From Anisus vortex (lineage: Eukaryota; Mollusca; Gastropoda; Planorbidae), in assembly GCA_949126835.1 (NCBI GenBank), contig OX421497.1:21535409-21599408 (forward strand): 64,000 nucleotides of DNA, given 5' to 3'. How positions within the stretch are numbered: position 1 is the stretch's first letter; every line of letters starts with the position of its first letter. This document shows, in pieces, positions 1 through 11,065 of this stretch. The notes under the pieces are model-generated. The model did no database searches and was not told the DNA's origin. It saw nothing but the letters and a program-made list of their open reading frames with translations. The position numbers were made by a program, and so were the translations under genes.

Positions 1-1049
1 AGACAGAGAGAGAGAAAAAAGAGACAGAGAGAGAGAGAAAAGAGAGACAGGAAGAGAGAGAGAAAAGAGAGACAGAGAGAGTGAAAATAGAGACAGAGAG
101 AGAGAAAAAAGAGAGTCAGAGAGAGAGAAAATAGACAGAGAGAGAGAGAAAAGAGAGACAGAGAGAGACAGAGAAAAGAGAGAGAGAAAAGAGAGACAGA
201 GAGAGAGAAAAAAGAGAGAGAAAGAAAAGAGAGACAGGGAGAGAGAAAAGAGAGACAGAGAGAGAGAAAAGAGAGACAGAGAGAGAGAAAAGAGACAGAG
301 AGAGAGAAAAGAGAGACAGAGAGAGAGAGAGAAAAGAGAGACTGAGAGAGAGAAAAGAGAGACACAGAGAGAGAAAAGAGAGACAGAGAGACAGAGAAAA
401 TAGAGACAGAGAGAGAGAGAAAAGAGAGACAGAGAGAGAGAAAATAGAGACAGAGAGAGAGAGAGAAAAGAGAGACAGAGAGAGAGACAGAGAAAAGAGA
501 GAGAGAGAGAAAAGAGAGACAGAGAGAGAGAAAAGAGAGACAGAGAGAGAGAAAAGAGAGACAGAGAGAGAGAGAAAAGAGAGACAGAGAGAGACAGAGA
601 AAAGAGAGAGAGAGTAAAGAGAGACAGAGAGAGAGAGAAAAGAGAGAGAAAGAAAAGGGAGAGAGAGAGAGAGAAAAGAGAGACAGAGAGAGACAAAAGA
701 GAAACAGAGAGAGAGAAAAGAGAGACAGAGAGAGAGAAAATAGAGACAGAGAGAGAGAGAAAAGAGAGACAGAGAGAGAGAGACAGAGAAAAGAGAGAGA
801 GAGAGAAAAGAGAGACAGGAAGAGAGAGAGAAAAGAGAGACAGAGAGAGAGAAAAGAGAGACAGAGAGAGAGAAAAAAGAGACAGAGAGAGAGAGAAAAG
901 AGAGACAGGAAGAGAGAGAGAAAAGAGATACAGAGTGAAAATAGACAGAGAGAGAAAAAAGAGAGACAGAGAGAGAGAGAGAAAAGAGAGACAGAGAGAG
1001 AGAAAAGAGAGACAGAGAGAGAGAAAAGAGAGACAGAGAGAGAGAAAAT

Positions 1050-3181
1050 AGGGACAAAGAGAGAGAGAGAAAAGAGAGACAGAGAGAGAGAGAGAAAAGA
1101 GAGACAGAGAGAGAGAGAAAAGAGAGACAGAGAGAGAGAGAGAAAAGAGAGACAGGAAGAGAGAGAGAAAAGAGAGACAGAGAAAGAGAAAAGAGAGACA
1201 GAGAGAGAGAAAAGAGAGACAGAGAGAGAGAGAAAAGAGAGAGGAAGAGAGAGAGAAAAAAGAGACAGAAAGAGAGAGAAAAGAGAGACAGGAAGAGAGA
1301 AAGAAAAGAGAGACAGAGAGAGAGAAAAGAGAGACAGAGAGAGAGAAAAAAGAGACAGAGAGAGAGAGAAAAGAGAGACAGAGAGAGAGAAAAGAGAGAC
1401 AGAGAGAGAGAAAAGAGAGACAGAGAGAGAGAGAAAAGAGAGACAGAGAGAGAGAGAAAAGAGAGACAGAGAGAGAGAGAGAAAAGAGAGACAGAGAGAG
1501 AGAGAAAAGAGAGACAGAGAGAGAGAGAAAAGAGAGACAGAGAGAGAGAAAAAAAAGAGACAGAGAGAGAAAAAAGAGACAGAGAGAGAGAGAAAAGAGA
1601 GACAGAGAGAGCGAAAAGAGAGACAGAGAGAGAGAAAAGAGAGACAGAGAGAGAGAGAAAAGAGAGACAGGAAGAGAGAGAGAAAAAAGAGACAGAGAGA
1701 GAGAAAAGAGAGACAGGAAGAGAGAGAGAAAAGAGAGACAGAGAGAGAGAAAAGAGAGACAGAGAGAGAGAAAAAAGAGACAGAGAGAGAGAGAAAAGAG
1801 AGACAGAGAGAGAGAGAAAAAAAGAGACAGAGAGAGAGAGAAAAGAGAGACAGGAAGAGAGAGAGAAAAGAGACAGAGAGAGCGAAAAGAGAGACAGAGA
1901 GAGAGAAAAGAGAGACAGAGAGAGAGAGAAAAGAGAGACAGGAAGAGAGAGAGAGAAATAAGAGACAGAGAGAGAGAGAAAAGAAAGACAGGAAGAGAGA
2001 GAGATAAGAGAGACAAAGAGAGAGAAAAGAGAGACAGAGAGAGAGAAAAAAGAGACAGAGAGAGAGAGAAAAGAGAGACAGGAAGAGAGAGAGAAAAGAG
2101 AGACAGAGAGAGTGAAAATAGAGACAGAGAGAGAGAGAAAAGAGAGACAGAGAGAGAGAGAAAAGAGAGACAGAGAGAGAGAGAAAAGAGAGACAGAGAG
2201 AGAGAGAGAAAAGAGAGACAGGAAGAGAGAGAGAAAAGAGAGACAGATAAAGAGAAAAGAGAGACAGAGAGAGAGAAAAGAGAGACAGAGAGAGAGAGAA
2301 AAGAGAGAGGAAGAGAGAGAGAAAAAAGAGACAGAAAGAGAGAGAAAAGAGAGACAGGAAGAGAGAAAGAAAAGAGAGACAGAGAGAGAGAAAAGAGAGA
2401 CAGAGAGAGAGAAAAAAGAGACAGAGAGAGAGAGAAAAGAGAGACAGAGAGAGAGAAAAGAGAGACAGAGAGAGAGAAAAGAGAGACAGAGAGAGAGAGA
2501 AAAGAGAGACAGAGAGAGAGAGAAAAGAGAGACAGAGAGAGAGAGAGAAAAGAGAGACAGAGAGAGAGAGAAAAGAGAGACAGAGAGAGAGAGAAAAGAG
2601 AGACAGAGAGAGAGAAAAAAAAGAGACAGAGAGAGAAAAAAGAGACAGAGAGAGAGAGAAAAGAGAGACAGAGAGAGCGAAAAGAGAGACAGAGAGAGAG
2701 AAAAGAGAGACAGAGAGAGAGAGAAAAGAGAGACAGGAAGAGAGAGAGAAAAAAGAGACAGAGAGAGAGAAAAGAGAGACAGGAAGAGAGAGAGAAAAGA
2801 GAGACAGAGAGAGAGAAAAGAGAGACAGAGAGAGAGAAAAAAGAGACAGAGAGAGAGAGAAAAGAGAGACAGAGAGAGAGAGAAAAAAAGAGACAGAGAG
2901 AGAGAGAAAAGAGAGACAGGAAGAGAGAGAGAAAAGAGACAGAGAGAGCGAAAAGAGAGACAGAGAGAGAGAAAAGAGAGACAGAGAGAGAGAGAAAAGA
3001 GAGACAGGAAGAGAGAGAGAGAAATAAGAGACAGAGAGAGAGAGAAAAGAAAGACAGGAAGAGAGAGAGATAAGAGAGACAAAGAGAGAGAAAAGAGAGA
3101 CAGAGAGAGAGAAAAAAGAGACAGAGAGAGAGAGAAAAGAGAGACAGGAAGAGAGAGAGAAAAGAGAGACAGAGAGAGTGA
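1050..3181. repeat. Tandem segmental duplication of about 1066 bp within the GA block
   Basis: Rare landmark words recur at a fixed distance of 1066 bases: the GAGAGG interruption (1243 and 2309), a GATAAG word (the T at 2005 and 3071) and a GAGTGAAAATAG word (the T at 2113 and 3179). The first copy is about 1050-2115 and the second about 2116-3181. Because the landmarks are substitutions inside monotonous text, a constant offset means a whole segment was copied recently, not that short units expanded independently. The exact left breakpoint cannot be fixed by eye. Confidence 0.85.
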
Positions 3182-4105
3182 AAATAGAGACAGAGAGAGA
3201 GAAAAAAGAGAGTCAGAGAGAGAGAAAATAGACAGAGAGAGAGAGAAAAGAGAGACAGAGAGAGACAGAGAAAAGAGAGAGAGAAAAGAGAGACAGAGAG
3301 AGAGAAAAAAGAGAGAGAAAGAAAAGAGAGACAGGGAGAGAGAAAAGAGAGACAGAGAGAGAGAAAAGAGAGACAGAGAGAGAGAAAAGAGACAGAGAGA
3401 GAGAAAAGAGAGACAGAGAGAGAGAGAGAAAAGAGAGACTGAGAGAGAGAAAAGAGAGACACAGAGAGAGAAAAGAGAGACAGAGAGACAGAGAAAATAG
3501 AGACAGAGAGAGAGAGAAAAGAGAGACAGAGAGAGAGAAAATAGAGACAGAGAGAGAGAGAGAAAAGAGAGACAGAGAGAGAGACAGAGAAAAGAGAGAG
3601 AGAGAGAAAAGAGAGACAGAGAGAGAGAAAAGAGAGACAGAGAGAGAGAAAAGAGAGACAGAGAGAGAGAGAAAAGAGAGACAGAGAGAGACAGAGAAAA
3701 GAGAGAGAGAGTAAAGAGAGACAGAGAGAGAGAGAAAAGAGAGAGAAAGAAAAGGGAGAGAGAGAGAGAGAAAAGAGAGACAGAGAGAGACAAAAGAGAA
3801 ACAGAGAGAGAGAAAAGAGAGACAGAGAGAGAGAAAATAGAGACAGAGAGAGAGAGAAAAGAGAGACAGAGAGAGAGAGACAGAGAAAAGAGAGAGAGAG
3901 AGAAAAGAGAGACAGGAAGAGAGAGAGAAAAGAGAGACAGAGAGAGAGAAAAGAGAGACAGAGAGAGAGAAAAAAGAGACAGAGAGAGAGAGAAAAGAGA
4001 GACAGGAAGAGAGAGAGAAAAGAGATACAGAGTGAAAATAGACAGAGAGAGAAAAAAGAGAGACAGAGAGAGAGAGAGAAAAGAGAGACAGAGAGAGAGA
4101 AAAGA
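3098..4105. repeat. Second copy of window segment 1-1008, offset 3097 bp
   Basis: The words GTGAAAATAG (81 and 3178), GAGTCAGAG just after it, and GATACAGAGTGAAAATAG (927 and 4024) recur at an offset of 3097 bases with no net indel over about 1 kb. The match begins at or before the first base of the window and fails near 1008/4105. Together with the 1066-bp duplication the block reads as A, B, B', A', where the same B-type ending precedes both A copies. Confidence 0.85.
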
Positions 4106-5481
4106 GAGAGAGAGAGAAGAGAGAGAGAGAGAAAAGAGAGACAGAGAGAGAGAAAAGAGAGACAGAGAGAGAGAAAATAGACAGAGAGAGAGAGAGAAAA
4201 GAGAGACAGAGAGACAGAGAAAAGAGAGACAGAGAAAAGAGAGACAGAGAGAGAGAAAAGAGAGAAAGAAAAGAGAGACAGAGAGAGAGAGAAAAGAGAG
4301 ACAGAGAGAGAGAAAAGAGAGACAGAGAGAGAGAAAAGAGAGACAGAGAGAGAGAAAAGAGAGACAGAGAGAGAGAGAAAAGAGAGACAGAGAGAGAGAA
4401 AAGAGAGACACAGAGAAAAGAGAGACAGAGAGAGAGACAGAGAAAAGAGAGAGAGAGAGAAAAGAGAGACAGAGAGAGAGAGAGAAAAGAGAGACAGAGA
4501 GAGAGAAAAGAGTGAGAGAGAGAAGAGAGAGAGAGAGAAAAGAGAGACAGAGAGAGAGAAAAGAGAGACAGAGAGAGAGAAAATAGACAGAGAGAGAGAG
4601 AGAAAAGAGAGACAGAGAAAAGAGAGACAGAGAGAGAAAAGAGAGAGAAAGAAAAGAGAGACAGAGAGAGAGAAAAGAGAGACAGAGAGAGAGAAAAGAG
4701 AGACAGAGAGAGAGAAATGAGAGACAGAGAGAGAGAAAAGAGAGACAAGGAGAGAGAGCAAAGAGACAGGGAGAGAGAAAAGAGATACAGAGAGATAGAA
4801 AAGAGAGACAGAGAAAGAGAGAGAGAAAAGAGAGACAGAGAGAGAAAAGTGAGACAGAGAGAGAAAACAGTGACAGAGAGAGAGAGAAAAGAGAGAGAGA
4901 AAAGAGAGACAGAGAGAGAAAAGAGAGACAGAGAGAGAGAGAAAAGAGAGAGAGAAAAGAGAGACAGAGAGAGAAAAGAGAGACAGAGAGAGAAAGAAAA
5001 GAGAGACAGAGAGAGAGAAAAACTAAAACAGGGAGAGAGAAAAGAGTTACAGGGAGAGAGAGAAAGTAGAGACAGAGAGAGAGAGAGAGACAGAGTAATA
5101 AATGTGAGAGAGAAAGAGAGAAGAAAAAGTGGTCGGGAGAGAGAAAAAGAGGGAAGGATAAAGAGCGAGAGAGAGGGAGAGAGAGAAGATAGCACAACAG
5201 AGAGTGAGCGAAAGAGACAGCACAAACATAAGAATGAAGAAAAGAATGAAATAGAGTAAGATAGTAGAAGTGAGAGCAGTTTCAGAATTATTTTACTACA
5301 TCTAAGACAATCCCGCCCCGCACCCAACCACACTGTTCATTAGCTCAAAGTAAATCCTGCTGTTAGCACGCCGGGCTGTTAACAAAACGGCCCGAATTAT
5401 AGCCCTGCCACCCAACAATCGCTGCCGCCCTGCAGGAGTTTTGGGCCTAGGATGTAATAATCTTCTATCTAGAATCTAGAA

Positions 5482-6533
5482 CATAGGTTCTCAACCTTTT
5501 TCCCCTAACCCCTCTCTTTTATATTTTTTTTCCGCTCACCGCCCCTCCCCCCCCCCCAACTTTCTTTTAGCGCCCACTACTCTCCCCCCTTTCCGCCCAT
5601 CTGGTCTAGACTATAGTTTCCGCAATTTTTTTTTAGGGGAACTAGACTTTTTGTGTGATTAATTATCTTTAAAAAAAAACTGAAAAGGAAACATATTGTA
5701 AGAATTAATAGATAAAAAACTTGCCTTAACAAAAGGTTTAAATAAATCAATATTAATGTGAATCGTTTGCCTGGTGTGTTACTAGCAATTTGGCTATTTT
5801 TGTTTCAATTTTGGTTGCAAAAAGCCTTAGGTCCAAAAATCAGTAATATGTGTTTTTTACAAAACAGAACTTGTAATTGAATCAAGTATTGAATCTAAAA
5901 AAATCAAATTTTTTAGTTAAAGGGAGATAATTAGCCCGTTTTATTTTTGCTAATATTTCTGTTTTTTTTTCTTTTATAAAAAATAAATGGCTTAAAATTT
6001 ATAACTTTGAAGTGATCAACCTGTAAAAAGTATTTGAAAATCATATAAATATTTTATGATTAAATAAATTATATGTATATTTTCAAGCATTACAATAACT
6101 ACCCAGTTTGTAATATTATTAATTATCTATACCGCTTTACCATAGTGACCTTCTTTAGATGTTTTTGAAAACACATTTAAGACATCTCAGTCAAAAATAT
6201 AATTATTAATAGTAGATGCTAAAGCGACAGTGATCGGTTAGCATAGTTGATGGTCCGGTGAACCAACCACAGGACCAGTCGGCCGCACACTATATTTGCC
6301 AAATACAGACCCCTACTTCATCGAAAAGTCATTGCGATTCTTTTTTCTTATTAATATAATAATATGTTGGCTTACTATTGGGGATATCGGATATTTAGCA
6401 GCACTTGCGTTTACATAACATTCATCCAAAAACTAATCGATTCAAATAGCTGATGTGTTAAAATACATCAGGTACGTTTGTACCGCCAACTTGCCCTTCA
6501 CCGTCCCCCAATCGCCCCCGTTGAGAACCTATG
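5482..6533 (-). mobile_element. hAT-type non-autonomous DNA transposon, family A copy 1
   Basis: The ends are a perfect 14-bp inverted repeat, CATAGGTTCTCAAC at 5482-5495 and its complement at 6520-6533. This terminal style is typical of the hAT superfamily. Flanks carry similar TCTAGAA words (5475-5481 and 6537-6543) but they are not in exact register, so the 8-bp target duplication is doubtful. The 1052-bp body has a C-rich end and no transposase reading frame. It is the inverted counterpart of the element at 33460-34785: landmarks such as the CCCTACTTC / GTCATTGCGATTC segment and the CCGCCAACTTGCCCTTCACC end are shared in reverse complement. Confidence 0.75.
6262..6300 (-). repeat. SINE head remnant inside hAT family A copy 1
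   Basis: The complement of this stretch reads like the A-box half of the tRNA-related SINE seen at 57560-57644: a GGCCG start, then CTGGTCCT and GGTTCACCGGAC. The B-box half is missing. The sister element at 33460 keeps the B-box half instead. Confidence 0.5.
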
Positions 6534-6656
6534 AATTCTAGAAGGACCGTCTTCAAGTCATTACTGTAAATAACATAACGCCCCTTAGGTCTTTTCAACC
6601 CTTCTCCAGTAAAACTAAACTAAAGAACTTGGATTTGCGTCTTTGTTATTCGTATA

Positions 6657-6760
6657 AGTGGCGTTAGGCCAGTTCTCTGGGCCGTCATCGGGACATTCAA
6701 GGTTCAAATCCATTTACCGTCGCCCCTTACACTTACCCACCCCGCAGGATTAAGGTTAAT
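6657..6760 (+). repeat. Possible decayed tRNA-derived repeat
   Basis: A GGCCAGTTCTCTGGGCCGTC segment followed by a B-box-like GGTTCAAATCC at about 6700 resembles a tRNA-derived SINE head. I see no second full copy in the window and no clear 3' tail, so this is a weak call. Confidence 0.25.
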
Positions 6761-6959
6761 GTTAAAGGGCGTAATGATCTTTTTTCCACTCTAGGAAAGA
6801 GCCCACAACATTTGAAGACATTGGCAGCACAGCTATAAAGCGTTGTCAACTTTAAAACTGTCAATATGTAGGCTATACACGAGTACAGATATGTTAATAT
6901 GTAGCCTACCTGTATTGTTTATAAGGCTCTAAAACACGTCATTGTTGAGGAAGCGATGT

Positions 6960-6993
<34 letters not shown>

Positions 6994-7571
6994 CAGGGAG
7001 AAAAAGTGAGGGAGAAAGAGAAAGAGAGATGAAGAAAGAAGAAAAAAACACACGAAGTTATGAACCTTTAAGCTGTATTCCTATGAGACTATGAGGATTC
7101 AGAGGTCACTGAAAGTGTGAGAGGTAATGGCAGGTAGCGGCAGTGGGAGGGGGGGGGGGTGCGAGGGCAGTCAAATTGTCATCACGTCTTTACCCTGCGT
7201 CCTTCTTATGTCAATGCGGTAACTCACTTGATTAATTGGCGCATCTTTTTTTGTTGTTGTAATTTTATGTTTTTTACTTCACTGATGTGCCCCCCCCCCC
7301 CCTCCTTCCCCAACCACCATCACATTTAGTTTGACGTGTTGTACGTTTGTAAGCCTATTCTAATAATAGAACCCACAACCGCTGAAAAAGCAGTGAATGA
7401 AGCGTACACACGAATAATTTGGTCACGTGACTTCTGGCTACGTAGATACAAGTATGTCTTTACTTTGTTGTTTTACTCGGAGTTTCAACCCAAAGGCTGT
7501 CTGGCAGCATCCTGGAGACTTACACCTGATAGCTAATAGACGGCAATCAGGGCGATTTTCAAAGGCACGCC
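6761..7571. other. No gene seen; short GA, G and C runs
   Basis: Unique-looking AT-rich DNA with a GA-rich microsatellite at about 6960-7030, a G run near 7150 and a C run near 7291. The longest open frame (about 66 codons at 7336-7536) has no recognisable domain. Confidence 0.6.
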
Positions 7572-7799
7572 GAAGTCTATAGCTTAAATCGAATACGCGT
7601 TGGTATATACTCAAAGTCTAGAGCTTAAATCGAATACGTGTTGGTATATACTCAAAGTCTAGCGCTTAAATCGAGTACGTGTTGGTATATACTCAAAGTC
7701 TAGAGCTTAAATGGAATATGTGTTGGTATATACTCAAAGTCTAGAGCTTAAATCGATTACGTGTTGGTATATACTCAACATAGAGCTTCAATCGAGCTC
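7572..7799. repeat. Minisatellite, 41-bp unit, about 5 copies
   Basis: The unit contains GCTTAAATCGAATACG, then TGTTGGTATATACTC and AAAGTCTAGA. Five copies differ by single substitutions and the last is degraded. Confidence 0.9.
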
Positions 7800-8264
7800 A
7801 AATTTAAAAAAAAAAAAATGGATGTCGTTGTTTTTTTTTTAAACAGGCAGATCTAGATTTACTTCGTTTGCCCGGTGCCGGCAAGGGAAACTACTCTACG
7901 GCTACGGCATAAGCATCAGTTGGAGTCTGTGCATCACCTTCTATTTCATGGATGTCATCACCAGATCTCTGGACGACAATATTTGGTAATTTCGGCGCCA
8001 AATGTGGCAATTTATCCATCTGTGAAAGACAGCAAGGAAGAAAATATAACTGATTTTGGTTAAACGCACATTTTTCTAAAAAAATATGGCTTTGGAACTT
8101 AATTAAAACAGCATTCTATAGTTCACATTAACAGTTTATAGCTTCGAAATCCTTAGAATTGTTAAATTGTTAAAACACCTGCTGCATTTTTATCGTCTGT
8201 ATTTCCCAGCTTTTAAAAGTTAAACAAATATACGATATATTGATTATTTTGCTGAGCCAACATC
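7800..8264. other. No gene seen
   Basis: AT-rich DNA with A and T homopolymer runs. The 62-codon frame at 7875-8063 shows no domain or splice context I recognise. Confidence 0.6.
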
Positions 8265-8456
8265 CCTTAGTACAGGGGTCAGCAACCTTTTGCTTATAGT
8301 GTGTCAAACTAGGATTTTTGAATCATTCAGCGTGCCAACAGCGTAAAAGTCAAACTGATCAACTATTTTATAAAACAATTTATTTAGTGTCGTAGCAAGA
8401 CCAAGACCAAAAGAAAAGGAGCGTTTTAGAGAAAATTATTAAATCGTTTTATATTT

Positions 8457-8825
8457 AACAAGCTACATTGCCCGGCGTTGCCCGGGTGAAAAAAAACAAC
8501 AGGATTTTATAAGGTGCAGATAAAAAAATTATAAGCTACACTTAGCCTAAAAGAAAGCTATAAATCTTATATTAAAATTATTATTTTTTTACTGAAGACT
8601 TTTAGGAAAGTATAATTTAAAATAAATATTGTAAGTATTTTTATTTAACAAAAATCTAAATTGTCCGTAGATTTACAATGGCTTTTTTTTTTATTTTTTT
8701 TTTAAGTTTGAAAAAAAAATGTCGAAACAAAAAGCTATAGTCTAACTGGAAGATCAAACCCGGGTCGCTCGCAAAGCAGTTGCTACGTTTACCACTGTGC
8801 TAGCGAAGACACATGGCCAGTGAAA
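8457..8825 (-). repeat. tRNA-derived SINE with CCCGG-rich 3' end
   Basis: On the minus strand a tRNA-like head lies at about 8825-8740 (A-box-like TAGCACAGTGG, B-box-like GGGTTTGATCTTCC). It runs to a 3' end with the palindromic CACCCGGGCAACGCCGGGCA motif at about 8490-8468 and the last bases AGCTTGTT at 8457. CCCGG-rich 3' ends of this kind occur in RTE-type LINEs and the SINEs that use them. That assignment is from memory of the style, not a search. Confidence 0.5.
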
Positions 8826-8941
8826 AATTATTAGACAGTATATAGGCCAAGGCCTAAATGGATCAGTGACACAAACTCACGTGATTTCAAATTGACCAAT
8901 TGGGATCCGAATGCAAACAAATAGTCTTATTTTGTTATAAT

Positions 8942-9130
8942 AACAAGCTACATTGCCCGGCGTTGCCCGGGTGAAAAAAAAAACAGGACTGTATAAGGTG
9001 CAGATAAAAAATGTAGCCTATAAACTAGACTTAAAAGAAAGCTTTAAATCTAATATTTAAATTATTTTTTTTTACTGAAGACTTTTAGGAAAGTAATTTA
9101 AATTAAATATTGTAATCGGTTAAAAAAATA
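8942..9130 (-). repeat. Second copy of the CCCGG 3' tail
   Basis: About 190 bases starting AACAAGCTACATTGCCCGG repeat the tail at 8457-8650 with substitutions and small indels. They include the AAGGTGCAGATAAAAAA and CTGAAGACTTTTAGGAAAG landmarks. There is no tRNA-like head here, so it is a 5'-truncated copy or the tail of a partner LINE. Confidence 0.65.
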
Positions 9131-9367
9131 GGCAAGTTTTTTATTTCACAAAAACCCTACCCCCCCTCCCCCCGTAGTAAATGTTTTAGTAAAAAAAATG
9201 CATGTACGGTGGCATATATTTAATTCCTATTTGATGAGCTTTAAAGTAAAAGTCCATTGTTAAGAAGAGTTTTTTGTGAATGGTTTAATTTTTTTTTAAA
9301 TGATAATACACATATCTAGAAAATATCTCTAAACATATACACAAGAGGTTTTAAAACTGAGTATTAG

Positions 9368-10058
9368 TGTGTTGACAGTAGGTTGTCGATGTTAGGTTCT
9401 ATTTTGGTTAGCAAAAGCCTCAAGTCTCCACGCTCCACTACTTGCAACTTGCTTCTTTTTTTTACAACAAAGTGGTAGCCTCACAGCACTAAGACTTCGC
9501 TCTACTAAATAGGAAGATGAAAATGCAATTAAAAAAAAGACTTTACCAAAGCCTACAGTCCTGGAGAAACAGATGTTCTTTTTGCAGCCAAAACTCGTGA
9601 TAGCCTTTTCTTACAAATTTCAATTTGGGTTCTTCATTGGTTGCTAATTCAACCTATGCCTCTTGCAGTTGTCTAGGTAGGCCTGATTGTAATTCTTCAC
9701 TATTATTAGAAAAAAATCTAAAACCCAATCATGTATTTTTATGTTAATAATGTCTTGAAATCGACAGTGGAAGTCGTTAGTAAGTGCGTCGAGGTGATCA
9801 CAATAAATGAGAATGTCTTCTTCAGTTTTTTTTCTACAGATGCAAGATTGGGAAACTGATAAAATTCTCCACGCCCGAAGTTTCGTTTGTACAATTGAAG
9901 TTTTTACATAAATACCGAAATGACACTTTTTGTTTTGATCAAATTGAGGTCATCTCCCAGCAATTGAATGTTCATTTCATTGAACTCATTAAATAAATCT
10001 GGTATGCGGTATTCCGGTTTTCGTTTAACAAACCTAAATCAGAAGACAATTTCATTTG
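9368..10058 (-). pseudogene. Decayed hAT transposase, C-terminal half (GTF2IRD2/ZBED-like type)
   Basis: Reading the minus strand and moving between frames recovers a run of words typical of animal hAT transposases: IPDLFNEFNEMNIQLLGDD, then DHLDALTNDFHCRFQDI and HDWVLDFF, then EEPKLKFVRKGYHEFWLQKE, then SSYLVER.LSAV, and finally RGDLRLLLTKIEPNIDNLL. The last segment is the hATC dimerisation region. Stops and at least two frame changes separate the blocks, so it is dead. The LNELNLQLQG-type motif occurs again in this element at about 11010, so this relic probably comes from a different hAT that inserted here. Confidence 0.8.
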
Positions 10059-10084
10059 CGCCCTTTATATTTTGACAGTTTTGT

Positions 10085-10300
10085 AGCATTAGCTGTGTCT
10101 GTGGAGGCCTATCCTTGAGAGATAGACTGTCGCATCTCTGGCATTGGAGAGCGGGACCGTTGGAGTTGGGCAGGGGTAGCCTATGTTTTTTTTCTTCGCT
10201 GCTCTTTTAGCCTCCGCGATAAGGCGAATTTTGCCATCTGGCAGCATTGTACCGGTGTGTAGGGTGCTTCTCCAACCACTTCTGTTCTGAGCCATCTACG
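10085..10300 (-). pseudogene. Probable LINE C-terminal fragment
   Basis: A 68-codon minus-strand frame at 10089-10295 reads SGWRSTLHTGT, then EAKRAAKKKN, then ends LSRIGLHRHS. Several animal LINE polyproteins end in a Trp-Arg segment, a basic EAKRAARK-like stretch and a zinc finger with a RIGLxxH core. The finger cysteines are not preserved here. An unrelated short open frame is the alternative. Confidence 0.45.
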
Positions 10301-10454
10301 TCACAATTACACTGTGGCAATAGGCCATTAGCGGATCAGTCTATTAATTTTAATTGACTGTTTTGCTATTGACTCACCAAGCTAAATATTACTGTTATAA
10401 TTATTCAGTCCTTTAATTTTTTTTAATTTAAAGTGTAAATCTGTTAACATTATT

Positions 10455-10780
10455 TCAGGAAGGTTTGCACCGCCGATTTGCCCTCCATCGCCCCCGGGAT
10501 CGTCAGCGTCCTCCAAGACCTCTTCATTGCCTACGAATGATATTATGTCCATTTAAGCCCTATGGTTTATCGGAATAGATATGTAGTAAACATACAATCT
10601 AGGTAGTTATTGTGGTGTTTATAAATGTACATATACATTCTTTAGTCATAAAATATTTATATAATTTTCAACCATCTTGTGTAGTTTGATCATTATAGAG
10701 TTATAAATTGTTAACCATTAATTTTTATAAAAAGAAACAAAAAAAGGAACATATTAGAAATATTCATGTAAAGAAAACGG
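10455..10780. repeat. Rearranged fragment of hAT family A inside the family B element
   Basis: 10455-10545 (TTTGCACCGCCGATTTGCCC, then CATCGCCCCC and GTCAGCG) matches the C-rich end of family A. 10580-10760 (ACATATACATTCTTTAGTCA, then GTTTGATCATT and GTTATA) matches the family A core in the opposite relative orientation. One part has therefore been inverted or joined secondarily. Confidence 0.5.
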
Positions 10781-10924
10781 GTTAATTATCTCCCCTCAAT
10801 TAAATTCTCCAAATTTGATGATAGTGATACCAAACGAGTCAATTGTTTTAATATAACTAGTGTACTTCTGAAAATGCTCATCTATTTTAATTTGCCTTAA
10901 ATTAGGCAAAGAGTTAATTTTTTT

Positions 10925-11065
10925 TAATTGATTTCACGGAAAGATATGTCCAGTTTCAATGCAAATCCATTCCAGTGGCCCAACACTTCAAGGGCTTTTG
11001 GACCAAGTCTTGCAAATGGAAGTTTAACTCTCTGAAACGTGTCGCCAAGTCGTACAGAAACATTG
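10925..11065 (-). pseudogene. Remnant of family B's own hAT transposase
   Basis: The minus strand encodes RFRELNFHLQDLVQK, matching HFSELNLHLQG in the same position of the related element at 48081. It corresponds to the conserved LNELNLQLQG segment of hAT transposases. The text just downstream, with GGATTTGCATTGAAACTGG and GACATATCTT, is also shared between the two elements. Only this short block survives. Confidence 0.6.

Larger units (their letters stand above)
1..5240. repeat. Polypurine GA/GACA low-complexity block
   Basis: Almost every base on the + strand is A or G. The text is built from GAGAGA runs, GAAAAGAG words and GACAG words, with C nearly confined to GACAG. It continues off the left edge of the window and fades between about 5100 and 5240. 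Very long open frames exist on both strands (over 1600 codons of Leu/Ser/Phe on the minus strand, Arg/Glu/Lys on the plus strand). They exist only because GA-rich text contains no stop codon in those frames. They have no domain and no ordinary codon composition, so I do not call genes. Perfect polypurine tracts of this length can in principle form triplex structures and are hard to assemble. Confidence 0.95.

Noticed and set aside
116..5197. Very long minus-strand open frame (about 1693 codons of Leu/Ser/Phe) and plus-strand Arg/Glu/Lys frames
   Set aside because: They are translations of GA repeats. No domain, and the duplications and variants inside ignore reading frame.
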